NCBI GenBank assembly: GCA_900316845.1
Contig: ONEG01000001.1
Location: forward strand, 1-64,000
Direction: 5' to 3'
DNA: 64,000 bases
Source: an uncultured Bacteroidales bacterium
GTDB taxonomy: Bacteria > Bacteroidota > Bacteroidia > Bacteroidales > Paludibacteraceae
The position numbers and the translations under genes were made by a program. Each line of letters begins with the position of its first letter. Within the stretch, counting starts at the first letter, position 1. The notes beneath the pieces are model-generated. The model saw nothing but the letters and a program-made list of their open reading frames with translations. It did no database searches and was not told the DNA's origin. Shown piece after piece: positions 39,460-49,380 of the stretch.

Positions 39460-41730
39460 TTATTTACATCCTTCGTTCGGGTCAAACCATGCCGGGACAT
39501 CAAACTGCTCCTCGGACGAATAGCCCAAATCCGGGTCTGCCAGCACTTTCTGCATGTACAGTCCGCAGATAGGCAACGCCATCGAAGCGCCCTGTCCCTC
39601 TGCCATACTATCAAAATGTATGCCACGATCTTCGCCGCCGACCCACGTGCCGCTGACGAGCGACGGCGTGAAGCACATGAACCATCCGTCGGAGTTGTTG
39701 TTCGTCGTACCCGTCTTACCGCCCATCGGTACCGTCAGACCGTATCTGTAGCGCATCCGGACACCCGTTCCGTGATCGATGACCGCGCGCAGCATATAAA
39801 TCATCTTATAGGCGGTCGTCTCGCTGATGATCTCATGTGTCCGCGGGGTGAACGAACCGATGATATTGCCGTTGCTGTCCTCGATACGGGTGACGTAGAG
39901 CGGTTCGGTACGGATACCTTTGTTGGCGAAAGTCGTGTAGGCGTCCACCATCTCCTCCACGCTCACCTCGCACGGGCCCAGACAGAGCGAGACCACGGGG
40001 TCTAACTCGCCCTGGATACCGAAGGACTGCATGATCTTCACTAATTGCTCCGGCGTGAAGAGGGACATGAGGTACGCGGAGATCCAGTTGGACGAGTTCA
40101 TCAGTCCCCAGGTCAGCGTCACCGTGTCGCCTTTGTACTTGTCGTGCGTGTCACGCGGCGTCCATTCGATGCCGTTGGCGTCGATGAGGGTCACGGGCTC
40201 ATTGACCGTCTTCTCGCACGGCCACATGCCTTCGTCCATCGCGAGTGTGTAGAGGTACGGCTTGACCGTCGAACCCACCTGCCGGCGACCTTTGGTCGTC
40301 ATGTCGTATTGGAAATGCGCGAAGTTCGGACCGCCCACATATGCCTTCACATGACCGGTATGCGGGTCCATGGACATGAATCCGCAACGCAGGTAGCTCT
40401 TCTGCCATTTGATCGAGTCATACGGGCTCATGACGGTATCAATCATGCCGTTCTCGTACGTGAAGATCTGCATCTCCCGCGGGGTCTTGAATGCCGCCAT
40501 GATCGAGTCCTTGGAACACCCCTCACGTTTCATGTTGCGGTACCGGTCGGTCTGCCTGATTGAGCGGTTCATGATGCCGTCCACTTCCTCCTGCGTCAGC
40601 GACCGTGAGAAAGGTGCGTTCTTCTTGCGTTTGAGCTCCTTGAAGAAAGATTTCTGTTGTGCCTGCATATGCTCGCTCACGGCCTCCTCGGCGTACCTCT
40701 GCATCCGTGAATCGATGGTCGTGTAAATCTTCAGACCGTCCTGATAGATGTCATACTTGCTGCCGTCCGGCTTGCGGTTCTTCTCGCAAAAACCATACAG
40801 CGGGTTGTTCTCCCATTGCCATCTGTCCAAGCGGTATTGCTGTTGGTTCCACTCGGAATAATCGCTCTCTTTGGGCTCTTTGGCGGTCAGCACCACGCGC
40901 AGGTACTCGCGGAAATAAGGAGCGATACCTTGCTTGTGATCCACCGACCGGTAATGCAACTCCAAGGGCAGCGCCGCGAGCGAATCGCGTACGGCCTCGT
41001 CGATGTAGCCGTATTTCTCCATCTGCCCGAGAACCGTGTTACGCCTTCCTGTGGCGCGCTCCGGATGGCGGACGGGGTTGTACAGCGAGGGGTTCTTGCA
41101 CATGCCCACTAACATCGCCGCTTCCTCGATCTTCAGCGTCTTCGGCGTGCTGGAGAAATAGACCTGCGCCGCCGACTGGATTCCCACGGCGTTATACAGA
41201 AAATCGAACTGGTTGAGGTACATCAGCAGGATCTCGTCTTTGCTGTAAAGTCGCTCCAGCTTCGTGGCGATAACCCATTCGATAGGTTTCTGCATCGCGC
41301 GCTCGAAGATATTGTTCGCGCGCGGAGACCAGAGCTGTTTGGCGAGCTGCTGGGTGAGGGTAGAGCCGCCACCTGCGCGGCCGAGTTTCAGTACCGCACG
41401 GAACATCGACTTGAAATCCACACCAGTGTGGTCATAGAACCGCACATCCTCTGTCGCCACCAAGGCATTGATCAGATCCGGCGAGAGATCCGAATACTGC
41501 ACGCCGACACGGTTCTCATAGCGGTAGTAACGCCCCAAGGACTGCATGTCCGAGGAGATGATCTCGCTCGCAAATGAGTTCTTAGGGTTCTGCAATTCCT
41601 CCAAAGGAGGAAGATAACCCAACGCACCTTCCGTAATCAGCCAAATGACCAAAAAAGCTACGGTAATTCCGCCGAAAAACAAACTCCAAAACCAAATCAA
41701 AAATGGTTTATACCAACTTTTCCAATTCAT
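39460..41730 (-). CDS. mrcA: Bifunctional penicillin-binding protein 1A
   Basis: Class A PBP that polymerises and crosslinks peptidoglycan. The 756-residue protein has an N-terminal membrane helix, a GT51 domain with EDVRFYDHTGVDFKSM and GGSTLTQQLAKQL (about 95-140), and a transpeptidase domain. The latter has SxxK (GSTVKPYLY), SxN (NSSNWIS) and KTG (GKTGTTNNNSDGWF). It overlaps hemW by 4 nt (ATGA). The symbol follows E. coli; ponA would be equally apt. Confidence 0.93.
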   Translation of the reverse strand: MNWKSWYKPFLIWFWSLFFGGITVAFLVIWLITEGALGYLPPLEELQNPKNSFASEIISSDMQSLGRYYRYENRVGVQYSDLSPDLINALVATEDVRFYDHTGVDFKSMFRAVLKLGRAGGGSTLTQQLAKQLWSPRANNIFERAMQKPIEWVIATKLERLYSKDEILLMYLNQFDFLYNAVGIQSAAQVYFSSTPKTLKIEEAAMLVGMCKNPSLYNPVRHPERATGRRNTVLGQMEKYGYIDEAVRDSLAALPLELHYRSVDHKQGIAPYFREYLRVVLTAKEPKESDYSEWNQQQYRLDRWQWENNPLYGFCEKNRKPDGSKYDIYQDGLKIYTTIDSRMQRYAEEAVSEHMQAQQKSFFKELKRKKNAPFSRSLTQEEVDGIMNRSIRQTDRYRNMKREGCSKDSIMAAFKTPREMQIFTYENGMIDTVMSPYDSIKWQKSYLRCGFMSMDPHTGHVKAYVGGPNFAHFQYDMTTKGRRQVGSTVKPYLYTLAMDEGMWPCEKTVNEPVTLIDANGIEWTPRDTHDKYKGDTVTLTWGLMNSSNWISAYLMSLFTPEQLVKIMQSFGIQGELDPVVSLCLGPCEVSVEEMVDAYTTFANKGIRTEPLYVTRIEDSNGNIIGSFTPRTHEIISETTAYKMIYMLRAVIDHGTGVRMRYRYGLTVPMGGKTGTTNNNSDGWFMCFTPSLVSGTWVGGEDRGIHFDSMAEGQGASMALPICGLYMQKVLADPDLGYSSEEQFDVPAWFDPNEGCK

Positions 41731-42836
41731 ATCATCAATTCTTCAATTATTCGATTTAATACATGCAGACCTTCCTGCGTAGCGACGAGCCGTCCGTCCT
41801 CCGTGAGCCGTAAGAGACCCGAAAAACGGTCCAATCCCGCGACCTGCCCGCGACCTGCCCGCGACCTTTGAGTATCGTCAAGGCGGATTCCTTTGCTCGT
41901 CCTGAGCCCAAGCATAATCCGCTCGTTGTACATATCCTTCTCGCTCAGCGTCTCGCTTTCCCGCACCAAAGAACCGTCCTCAATGCCCTTTATATAAGCG
42001 TTCAGGTCGCTTGGGTTCCAACTCCGAACGGGCGGCAGATAACTATGCGCGCCGGCGCCGATGCCGATATACGGCGTGCCGTCCCAGTAACTGCTGTTAT
42101 GCTGCGCCTCATAGCCCGGCAACGCGAAATTGCTGACCTCGTAATGCACGAATCCCGCCTCTTTGAGCCGCCGGCAGAGGGTGTCATACATCGCGTTCTC
42201 CGTCTCTTCATCTACCGCCTCTATCTCGCCTTTCTCCAGCCTCTTCGTCATCGCGGTCCCGTCTTCGTACATCAGGCCGTAAGACGATATATGCTGCACC
42301 TTCAGCCCGAGCGCCGTCTCGATATCTTCCTCCCATTGCGCCATCGTCTGCGTTGGCAAGGCGTACATCAGGTCGATGGAGAGGTTTTCAAAACCCGCTT
42401 CCTGTGCCATCTTGACCGCCTCTATCGCTTGCGCGGCGTTATGCCGTCTTCCGATGAGTCGCAACAACTCGTCCTGAAAAGACTGAATGCCGATGGATAA
42501 CCGGTTGACGCCGGCTTCCCGGATAGCCTTGAGGTACTCCGCCGACGCGTCGCCCGGGTTCAGCTCCATCGTCACTTCCGTAGCATCCGGTGCTCCGATG
42601 GCCTCAATCATCCGTCGTAGCAGCGAAGCCTCCAACGTGCTTGGCGTGCCGCCTCCGATATAGATCGTCCGGATCGCTCCGGCTTCTTCACGCCGTTTCT
42701 CAATCTCCTTCAATACCGCCTCAACATACGCCTCACGCCGCTCTAAAAGGGTGGTGGAGAAGAAGTCGCAGTACGCACACCTGCGCACGCAAAACGGTAT
42801 ATGTATATAGACGCCCGCCACTATTTGCTTCCCCAT
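41727..42836 (-). CDS. hemW: Heme chaperone HemW (radical SAM, HemN-like)
   Basis: This 369-residue radical SAM protein carries the cluster motif CVRRCAYCDFF near the N terminus, IYIGGGTPSTL and LSIGIQSFQDELLRLIGRRH, and lacks the longer HemN N terminus. HemW proteins deliver heme to respiratory enzymes. They are often misnamed coproporphyrinogen III oxidase. The linker QRSRAGRGQVAGLDR (about 41840-41880) is encoded by a CGCGACCTGCC 11-mer repeated 2.6 times and is probably an expanded repeat. It overlaps rarA by 16 nt and PBP1A by 4 nt. Confidence 0.9.
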   Translation of the reverse strand: MGKQIVAGVYIHIPFCVRRCAYCDFFSTTLLERREAYVEAVLKEIEKRREEAGAIRTIYIGGGTPSTLEASLLRRMIEAIGAPDATEVTMELNPGDASAEYLKAIREAGVNRLSIGIQSFQDELLRLIGRRHNAAQAIEAVKMAQEAGFENLSIDLMYALPTQTMAQWEEDIETALGLKVQHISSYGLMYEDGTAMTKRLEKGEIEAVDEETENAMYDTLCRRLKEAGFVHYEVSNFALPGYEAQHNSSYWDGTPYIGIGAGAHSYLPPVRSWNPSDLNAYIKGIEDGSLVRESETLSEKDMYNERIMLGLRTSKGIRLDDTQRSRAGRGQVAGLDRFSGLLRLTEDGRLVATQEGLHVLNRIIEELMI

Positions 42837-44098
42837 AGGAATTTCATCCAGTCTGCCATCTTCTGTTCTTGCGGGCTGCCTTGAGCCTGCCAGAATTCCC
42901 TTCCAACCAACTCGTCCGGCATGAATTGTTGCTTGACAAAATGGTTCGGAAAATCATGTGCATATTTGTATCCGTCCGAGTAACCAAGCTCTTTCATCAG
43001 ACTCGTTGGCGCATTTCTCAGGTGCAGAGGTACGGGCAGATTGCCGGTTTCTTGTACTACGCCAAGGGCAGCGTCGATAGCTAATATGCCGGAGTTGCTC
43101 TTTGGGCTTGTGGCTAAATAGATAGTGGCTTCTGCTAAGGGGATTCGTCCTTCCGGCCAGCCGATTTTTGTCAGTACGTCGAAACACGCATTGGCTACCA
43201 GCATTGCATTCGGGTTCGCGAGCCCTATGTCTTCGCTCGCTGAGATGACTAACCGCCGCGCAATGAACTTCGGATCCTCGCCGCCTGCAATCATCCGTGC
43301 CAGCCAATAGATGGCGGCCTGCGGGTCACTGCCGCGGATGGATTTGATGTACGCGGAAATGATGTCATAATGCATCTCGCCGTCCTTGTCATACGCCACG
43401 GGATTCTGTTGCAACTGCTTGGTGACGGTCTCGTTGTCGATGACCTTAACGCCGCTATTGCTGACTAACTCAATGATATTCAGTAACTTACGCGCGTCTC
43501 CACCACTATACCGCAATATTGATTCCGTCTCTTTAACCGTGATACCGAGCGACCGGATATACTCGTCTTTGGTCATCGCGCGGTCTAACAACTCCAACAA
43601 GTCCGCTTTCTCTAAGGATTTCAGTACATACACCTGACAACGGCTCAGAAGCGGCGTGATGACCTCAAACGACGGGTTCTCCGTGGTGGCGCCGATCAAC
43701 GTGATCGTGCCTTCTTCCACCGCTCCCAAGAGGCTGTCTTGCTGGCTCTTGCTGAAACGATGGATCTCGTCGATAAAAAGTATCGGACTGCGGCTGTCGG
43801 CCGGCGCAAAAAGACCGCTGTTCATGACCGACGTGCGTTTGGCTTTGTCGATCACGTCCCGTACCTCCTTCACGCCGCTTGTAACGGCACTCAGTGTGTA
43901 AAACGGTCGCTGTAACTGATGAGCGATGATTCGCGCCAGAGTTGTCTTGCCGACACCCGGAGGACCCCACAGAATGAACGAAGCGATATTCCCGCTCTCG
44001 ATCATCTGTCTCAGGATCGCTCCTTCGCCCACCAGATGTTTCTGCCCTATGTATTCGTCCAAAGTCTTTGGCCGAAGTCTCTCTGCTAATGGCAACAT
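42821..44098 (-). CDS. rarA: Replication-associated recombination protein RarA (AAA ATPase)
   Basis: RarA/MgsA acts at stalled replication forks with SSB. The 425-residue protein has Walker A GPPGVGKTTLARI (about 44), Walker B ILFIDEIHRFSKSQQD, sensor GATTENPSFEV, and the C-terminal region DPQAAIYWLARMIAGGEDPKF and RRLVISASEDIGLANP that define the family. It is the first of a translationally overlapping trio with hemW and PBP1A; recN lies 34 nt upstream, across an AAATGACCAAATTG word repeat. Confidence 0.94.
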   Translation of the reverse strand: MLPLAERLRPKTLDEYIGQKHLVGEGAILRQMIESGNIASFILWGPPGVGKTTLARIIAHQLQRPFYTLSAVTSGVKEVRDVIDKAKRTSVMNSGLFAPADSRSPILFIDEIHRFSKSQQDSLLGAVEEGTITLIGATTENPSFEVITPLLSRCQVYVLKSLEKADLLELLDRAMTKDEYIRSLGITVKETESILRYSGGDARKLLNIIELVSNSGVKVIDNETVTKQLQQNPVAYDKDGEMHYDIISAYIKSIRGSDPQAAIYWLARMIAGGEDPKFIARRLVISASEDIGLANPNAMLVANACFDVLTKIGWPEGRIPLAEATIYLATSPKSNSGILAIDAALGVVQETGNLPVPLHLRNAPTSLMKELGYSDGYKYAHDFPNHFVKQQFMPDELVGREFWQAQGSPQEQKMADWMKFLWGSK

Positions 44099-44132
44099 AA
44101 AGTCATTTACAATTTGGTCATTTACAATCTTC

Positions 44133-45716
44133 TCATTTGCGATTCACCAGCTCTCTTGCCGTCTTAAGTGCCGATTCGCTTACTTCGTTTCCGCTCAGCA
44201 TCGTGGCTATCTCTTGTATCCGTTCGTCCTCGTTGAGCCGGCTGATATGTGTCTCGGTACGTTGCGCCGTGTCGGCTTTATAGACCTTGTAATGGTTCTC
44301 GCCCAACGCGGCTATCTGCGGCAGATGGGTGATGGCGATGATCTGGCGGCTTTTCGCCATCTCCCGCATGATAGAAGCCATCTGGGTGGCGATATTCCCA
44401 CTTACACCGGTGTCTATCTCATCGAAGATAATGGTCGGCAGACCTTTCGTATTGGCTATCAGCGCTTTGACGCACAGCATCAGTCGGCTGATCTCACCGC
44501 CGGAAGCCACTTCGCTCACAGCTCTCAGACTCTGATTGAGGTTCGCAGCAAACATCAGCTGCACCTCGTCGCAGCCTTTCGGCGTGAAGTCTTCCGTCTT
44601 CGTAATCGGAATCTCCACTTTGGCGTGCGTCACTCCCAAACGTTGCAATCCTTCCTCCAGGCTCTTGCATATCTGCGGCACCACGGCTTTGCGGCTCTTG
44701 GTTAGCGCCTCTCCGGCTTGCTGAAGGGCCTTTCGCTCTTTCTCCGCCTCTTTCTTGGCTTGCTCGATATCGAAATCGAAACTGTCCATCCGCTCCACCT
44801 GTTGCGCCAACGTATCACGCTCTTGGATGAGCTCCTCGACACGCTCCACGCCGAATTTCTGCAATAACTCATGCAAAGCTCCGATACGCTCTTCGACCCA
44901 CATCAGCCGTTGCGGATCCATCTCCACGCGTTCCATCTTTCGCTCGGCCTCTTCTGCGATGTCTTTCAACTCAATCCGCACACTCTCTAATCGCTCTTGC
45001 AGTTCCGGCGCTGCATCTTCCAACTGGCACGAACGTATCGCCTCTATGGCGCCGCCACCTTCCATTCCGCCATTCAAGGCGAAGGTAGCAAGCAACAAAG
45101 CGTGCCGGATCTCCTCTGCATGACTCAACTGATACTGCTCTTGTTCCAACTCCTCCAACTCACCTTCCTGCAGTTCCGCGTCGCTCAACAACTTATACCG
45201 ATATTGGATATAATCCGCGTCCTGACGGCTCTTGCGAGCCAACTCTTGCAATTTGTGCAACTGCTCTTGAGCCGCCATAAACCGCTCATACTGAGCGCTA
45301 TAGCCTTCTAAAATCGCCTCATTGGCGGCTATCGCATCGACTACCTCCAACTGAAAATCCGCGTTCTCAATCAGCAGATTCGCGTGCTGCGAGTGGATAT
45401 CTATCAGCCTGTTCGCCAGCGCTTTCAGTTCCTGCAACGTCACTACGCTGTCGTCCACAAACGACCGACTTTTCCCGTTGGCGTACAGCTCCCGGCGGAT
45501 GATACCTTCATCAAACTCCGCCTCGATGATACATTTGTCTTCGCCGTCCGTAATCGACTTACTGTCCGCCCGGGCACCCATTACTAACGCCAGAGCACCT
45601 AAGATGATACTCTTTCCGGCACCGGTTTCTCCGGTCAACACCGAGAATCCATCGCTGAAATCGATGTCCAGATGGCTGATCAGCGCATAGTTTTGTATAT
45701 GTAAATGTTTTAGCAT
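44133..45716 (-). CDS. recN: DNA repair protein RecN
   Basis: RecN is an SMC-like ATPase for double-strand-break repair. The 527-residue protein has an N-terminal Walker A (GETGAGKSIILGAL, about 30), long coiled coils (about 150-360), and the C-terminal ABC signature ASGGEISRLMLCVKAL with Walker B PTIIFDEIDTGVSG. The length is slightly short for the family. It is preceded by the PorD-like gene (19-nt gap), a neighbourhood I recognise from other Bacteroidales. Confidence 0.94.
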   Translation of the reverse strand: MLKHLHIQNYALISHLDIDFSDGFSVLTGETGAGKSIILGALALVMGARADSKSITDGEDKCIIEAEFDEGIIRRELYANGKSRSFVDDSVVTLQELKALANRLIDIHSQHANLLIENADFQLEVVDAIAANEAILEGYSAQYERFMAAQEQLHKLQELARKSRQDADYIQYRYKLLSDAELQEGELEELEQEQYQLSHAEEIRHALLLATFALNGGMEGGGAIEAIRSCQLEDAAPELQERLESVRIELKDIAEEAERKMERVEMDPQRLMWVEERIGALHELLQKFGVERVEELIQERDTLAQQVERMDSFDFDIEQAKKEAEKERKALQQAGEALTKSRKAVVPQICKSLEEGLQRLGVTHAKVEIPITKTEDFTPKGCDEVQLMFAANLNQSLRAVSEVASGGEISRLMLCVKALIANTKGLPTIIFDEIDTGVSGNIATQMASIMREMAKSRQIIAITHLPQIAALGENHYKVYKADTAQRTETHISRLNEDERIQEIATMLSGNEVSESALKTARELVNRK

Positions 45717-45735
45717 CCTCTAATCCTCTAATCCC

Positions 45736-46656
45736 TTAATTCTCATTCATCCGGTCATACGTGCTTTGCCGCGTCGGGTCGATATCCACCAACAACTCAT
45801 ACACCTCTTTCTTCTCTTTGTCCGTGCCTTTCTTGAAGATATCCACCAACTCATCGGCCTTGGCGTCCAGGAACGTGTTGATGACGTATGTCGCCGGGCG
45901 CGCACGATATGCCTCTTTCAGCACAGAGATACCCTCTGCGATGCGGGCTCTGCCGTTGGTCACATTGCCGCTCATCTCGTCCAGTCCAAGCCTGTGGTAC
46001 TCGTAGTAATAATTCCGGTACTTCTTAAACGCCTCGTCTAACAGATTGTTAATCAGCGCATAACGGTTGCGGTTGCTGTCAAACGCCAGCCATCCTTTCT
46101 GCTCGGAACTCTCCATGCTTGCGCTTTGACACGCATTCACGATATTCTCGCATTGCTCGAAGAACGGCGTGCCGCCCAGACGCTGGTAACTGTCCATATC
46201 ATGCCCGATGATCAGATAGCAGTAGTACGCCAACATTGCCGTCAGGTTCGTCGTGAACTGGTTCTGCTGGTACTCGATACGGTCGAACTCCTGGTATGTG
46301 AAGTTGAAATTGCGGTCCACGAAATTGAGGAGCGGGGTAGTGTACGTCGTGCCATATACCGGCCGGCGGCTTTGTAACGTCATCTCGCAACTGTACATGT
46401 TGTCCGCCACAGCTTTTACTACCAGCATCATACTGCACTCGATCTTCTCCTGCTCCGCAAAAGTCATGTTCGTCCAGCGGTTCTGGTTCATATACTCCTC
46501 GATGGCGGATTTCAGGGTTTCATACACCTGTTTGTTCGATCCCTCGATCTGGTCGGAATTGATGGTCACGGTGCAGTTGATCTCCTGCGCACGAAGAGAA
46601 GCAATCCCGATGAGACTTACGAGAAATATGGCTATATATCTAAAATTTGAAATCAT
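45736..46656 (-). CDS. porD: DUF4835 / PorD-like protein
   Basis: The 306-residue product has a signal peptide (ending GIASLRAQ). It has the DUF4835 features NCTVTINSDQI near the mature N terminus, EEYMNQNRWTNMTFAEQEKI, and the central AMLAYYCYLIIGHDMDSYQRLGG. DUF4835 proteins include PorD, linked to the type IX secretion system, though its step is not understood. The symbol is therefore tentative. It is adjacent to recN, the usual place for this gene in Bacteroidales. The upstream gap (46638-46682) is an ATTTGAAATC-type repeat. Confidence 0.8.
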   Translation of the reverse strand: MISNFRYIAIFLVSLIGIASLRAQEINCTVTINSDQIEGSNKQVYETLKSAIEEYMNQNRWTNMTFAEQEKIECSMMLVVKAVADNMYSCEMTLQSRRPVYGTTYTTPLLNFVDRNFNFTYQEFDRIEYQQNQFTTNLTAMLAYYCYLIIGHDMDSYQRLGGTPFFEQCENIVNACQSASMESSEQKGWLAFDSNRNRYALINNLLDEAFKKYRNYYYEYHRLGLDEMSGNVTNGRARIAEGISVLKEAYRARPATYVINTFLDAKADELVDIFKKGTDKEKKEVYELLVDIDPTRQSTYDRMNEN

Positions 46657-46680
46657 AAATCTGAAATCCTAAATTTGAAA

Positions 46681-47754
46681 TTATTTCGTAATCGAAATCA
46701 CTCCTCCTGTCTTCTCGCTGAACTTGATCTTCGGCAACTCAGCCCCCGTAAACAACTCTTTAGGCAGGGCTACATCGATACCGAACTGCGCCATCGGAAC
46801 GACTTTAGACTGAATCAACTCGTCGTTGTAATACACCAAAGCTTGTGCGCTGCCCGGCAGGTTATACACGATCGGAGAGAGCTCCGGTGCATTCTTGTCT
46901 TTCTTCGCTTTCTTGCCGTTGTCTTTTTTGATCAACTGATGCACGAACTCCACATTGATCTTAATCTTGTCTGCATCCACATTATCCGCGCCCGTAAAGC
47001 CGTTCTCCGTAGAGAAATAGAGCATCTCGTTCCAAAACTTGAAATTATCTCCGGACGGACAACTTCCCACATGCTTATGCTTGATCTCTTTCGTTACTTT
47101 GCCTGTAAACAGCTCTACTAACTGCTTCTCCTGACGCTTTAACTCCTTGAGGACCAACTCCATGGCTTGCCCGTCCGCCGGTGCGTGTTCCACTTCGCCG
47201 TTCAGGAGATACATTCTTGTCTCCCGGATACGGAATATCTGTTTTGCCACCGCCTGCGCCTGTGCTCTCAAACTCTTGGCACCCGTATTGCCTGCATCCA
47301 CTATCTCTTCGGTATAAGGTAAGACTTTTGTAGGACTAATCCTAGACCATTCAGCCTCTTTCTCAGGACCCTTCTTGTGCTCTTTAGGCTCCGGCGGCAG
47401 GTTATAACCCACCAACAAACCCCGTTCGTTGATGTTCACCAACTGCCACGGCATGCCGTTCTCCGCATAGATCACATGCGGCCGATTCAGGTCCACCTGC
47501 GCGTGTGTGGTAATCTCTACGCCCTTGAAGGTATAGGTCGTCTTGTCCTCCTTAATGGCGTCTTTGATACCTAATAACTCCTCGGCAAACGCCGCAAACT
47601 CACCCGCTTCTTCACGTCTTTCTTCATACGTGAAATCCAGCCGAACACTGGTCTTCGGACTGTAATACACCATTTCGGACTTACCCGCCGCGTGGTAATT
47701 GTCATTCAGATTCGTCAGCGCTATAGTTAATAGCACCATTAAAAATGTTTTCAT
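46681..47754 (-). CDS. DUF4831 family protein
   Basis: The 357-residue product matches DUF4831, a Bacteroidetes family. It shows VYYSPKTSVRLDFTYEE after the N terminus, FAAFAEELLGIKDA, THAQVDLNRPHVI, a middle KSLRAQAQAVAKQIFRIRETR, and a C-terminal SAQALVYYNDELIQSKVVPMAQFG. The start resembles a weak signal peptide (MVLLTIALTNLNDNYHAAG). No function is known. It lies between aroE and the PorD-like gene in the same transcription direction. Confidence 0.8.
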   Translation of the reverse strand: MKTFLMVLLTIALTNLNDNYHAAGKSEMVYYSPKTSVRLDFTYEERREEAGEFAAFAEELLGIKDAIKEDKTTYTFKGVEITTHAQVDLNRPHVIYAENGMPWQLVNINERGLLVGYNLPPEPKEHKKGPEKEAEWSRISPTKVLPYTEEIVDAGNTGAKSLRAQAQAVAKQIFRIRETRMYLLNGEVEHAPADGQAMELVLKELKRQEKQLVELFTGKVTKEIKHKHVGSCPSGDNFKFWNEMLYFSTENGFTGADNVDADKIKINVEFVHQLIKKDNGKKAKKDKNAPELSPIVYNLPGSAQALVYYNDELIQSKVVPMAQFGIDVALPKELFTGAELPKIKFSEKTGGVISITK

Positions 47755-47803
47755 ATCTAAATATTAATCCTTTTAATCACTAATCCCCTAATCCCCTAAT
47801 CCA

Positions 47804-48520
47804 CTAATCCTTCCAAATCTTCCAAGCCGCTTTAGCTTGTCCGTACAGCATTTCCATGCCGTTACGGATAATAGCTCCTTGCGCTTGGCCTTTCTGCAGG
47901 AACAGCGTCACTTCGGGGTTATACACGCAATCGAACAGCAAATGTCGTGCCGAAAGCATCTCATACGGAATAGGAGGATACGTATCCTCTTCCGGTGCCA
48001 TGCCCAACGGCGTACAATTGACGATAACCGTGTATTCCTTCATCACCTCTTCCGTCAAATCCTCATAGCCCAACATCCCTTCTTTCGGCGTGCGGCTGAC
48101 AAGAGTGGGGGAGACGCCTAACTTGCTCAATCCATAACAAACGGCTTTCGATGCTCCGCCGGTGCCCAGAACCAAGGCTTTTTGGTCGCCTTCACGCAGC
48201 AACGGACGAATCGATTCAATAAAACCTAAACAATCCGTGTTGTAACCCACACGCTTGTGAATCACATTCACTGCCCCGACCGCTTTCGCCGTGTCGTCCA
48301 GACGATCCAGATACGGAATAATCGCCTGTTTGTACGGCATGGTGACATTCATACCATCCAAAGTGTCCAGAAGACTTTCGACCTTCGACTTTAGACTTTC
48401 TTCTTGTATAGGATACAAACTATACTCCGCATCGATATGCTCACGCTCGAACTTCTCATTGAAATACTTCGCCGAGAAAGAGTGAATCAGCGGAAATCCT
48501 ATGATACCAAAGTGACGCAT
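47804..48520 (-). CDS. aroE: Shikimate dehydrogenase
   Basis: AroE reduces 3-dehydroshikimate with NADPH in aromatic amino acid synthesis. The 238-residue protein is on the short side. It shows GIIGFPLIHSFSAKYFNEKF at the start, DGMNVTMPYKQAI with the catalytic lysine, LVLGTGGASKAVCYGL for NADP, and NCTPLGMAP. The stretch EESLKSKVESLLDTL (about 48365-48405) is encoded by an AAAGTCTAAAGTCGAAAGTC word repeat and may be an insert. Its start overlaps the tilS 3' end by 22 nt. Confidence 0.9.
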   Translation of the reverse strand: MRHFGIIGFPLIHSFSAKYFNEKFEREHIDAEYSLYPIQEESLKSKVESLLDTLDGMNVTMPYKQAIIPYLDRLDDTAKAVGAVNVIHKRVGYNTDCLGFIESIRPLLREGDQKALVLGTGGASKAVCYGLSKLGVSPTLVSRTPKEGMLGYEDLTEEVMKEYTVIVNCTPLGMAPEEDTYPPIPYEMLSARHLLFDCVYNPEVTLFLQKGQAQGAIIRNGMEMLYGQAKAAWKIWKD

Positions 48521-49380
48521 AATTTTCTTTTTTTTATTATTGCTTGGTGCGTCTTCGAAGTGAAAACCTTACCGCCTTCTCCCTTCTGCAACGCATCGTA
48601 AATCTTATCAATTTCTGCAAATCCGCACTCGCGAAGACTTTCGTACAGCCGTGCGATTCCTGCTTCGCGCGTGTCTTTGCCGTCTAATATGTCTATATAT
48701 CCTTGCACGTATTCTGCCGTCTGAGCCATGTGTTCGATCTCCGCTTTGCTGTAACTCTTCAGTTGTTCGCGGATGGCATTCCGGCTAATAGTGGTGTCGC
48801 TGTTCGTGCTGTCGGTCACCCATTCCAGACCTCTCTTGTCGCGCAAGTAATGTTCTATATAATCCCGCGTGGTGCAAAGTAGCGGACGCACAATCGGCAG
48901 ACCCTCTTTTACCATCGGATTCGGACTGATCGGTCGCATTCCCGCCAGACCTCTGAGTCCCGTTCCGCGTTTCAGATTCAGCAGAATCGTCTCCGCCTGA
49001 TCGTTCTGATGATGCGCTACTGCAACTGCCTGACAACTATGTTTTCTGCCCACTTCGTCAAACCATTTGTACCGCAAATCCCGTGCCGCCATCTCTATAC
49101 TAATATGGAGCGCGTGCGCGTACGCATGTGTGTCAAAATCCGCCACTTCTATCTCTACGCCCATCTTCCCGCAAAGCTCTCGTACAAAAGCCTCATCACG
49201 GTTGCTCTCTTCACCCCGAAGGTGAAAATTGCAATGTGCCGCTACACATCTATAGCCTGCGCGAAGCAGCACATCCAACAATCCCACACTGTCCGCTCCG
49301 CCGCTCAAGGCCACCAACACCGGCTTGTCTTTGTCCAACAAACTCCGCTGACGAATATATGTACTGACACGCCGTAACAC
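48499..49380 (-). CDS. tilS: tRNA(Ile)-lysidine synthetase, short form
   Basis: TilS makes lysidine at C34 of the AUA-reading tRNA-Ile. The 293-residue protein has the PP-loop SGGADSVGLLDVLL (about 25), AAHCNFHLRGEESNRDE, VAVAHHQNDQAETILLNL and WVTDSTNSDTTISRNAIR. Enzymes I know from Bacteroides are about 430 residues with an extra C-terminal tRNA-binding domain. Here the protein stops right after the KVFTSKTHQAIIKKRKL segment, and aroE starts inside its 3' end. I see no frameshift remnant, so this is a naturally short enzyme, as in Aquifex. Confidence 0.88.
   Translation of the reverse strand: MLRRVSTYIRQRSLLDKDKPVLVALSGGADSVGLLDVLLRAGYRCVAAHCNFHLRGEESNRDEAFVRELCGKMGVEIEVADFDTHAYAHALHISIEMAARDLRYKWFDEVGRKHSCQAVAVAHHQNDQAETILLNLKRGTGLRGLAGMRPISPNPMVKEGLPIVRPLLCTTRDYIEHYLRDKRGLEWVTDSTNSDTTISRNAIREQLKSYSKAEIEHMAQTAEYVQGYIDILDGKDTREAGIARLYESLRECGFAEIDKIYDALQKGEGGKVFTSKTHQAIIKKRKLCVTLVS

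Noticed and set aside
48499..48520. Frameshift as the cause of the short TilS
   Set aside because: The missing domain is not found in any frame downstream; that region is intact aroE with its conserved N terminus.
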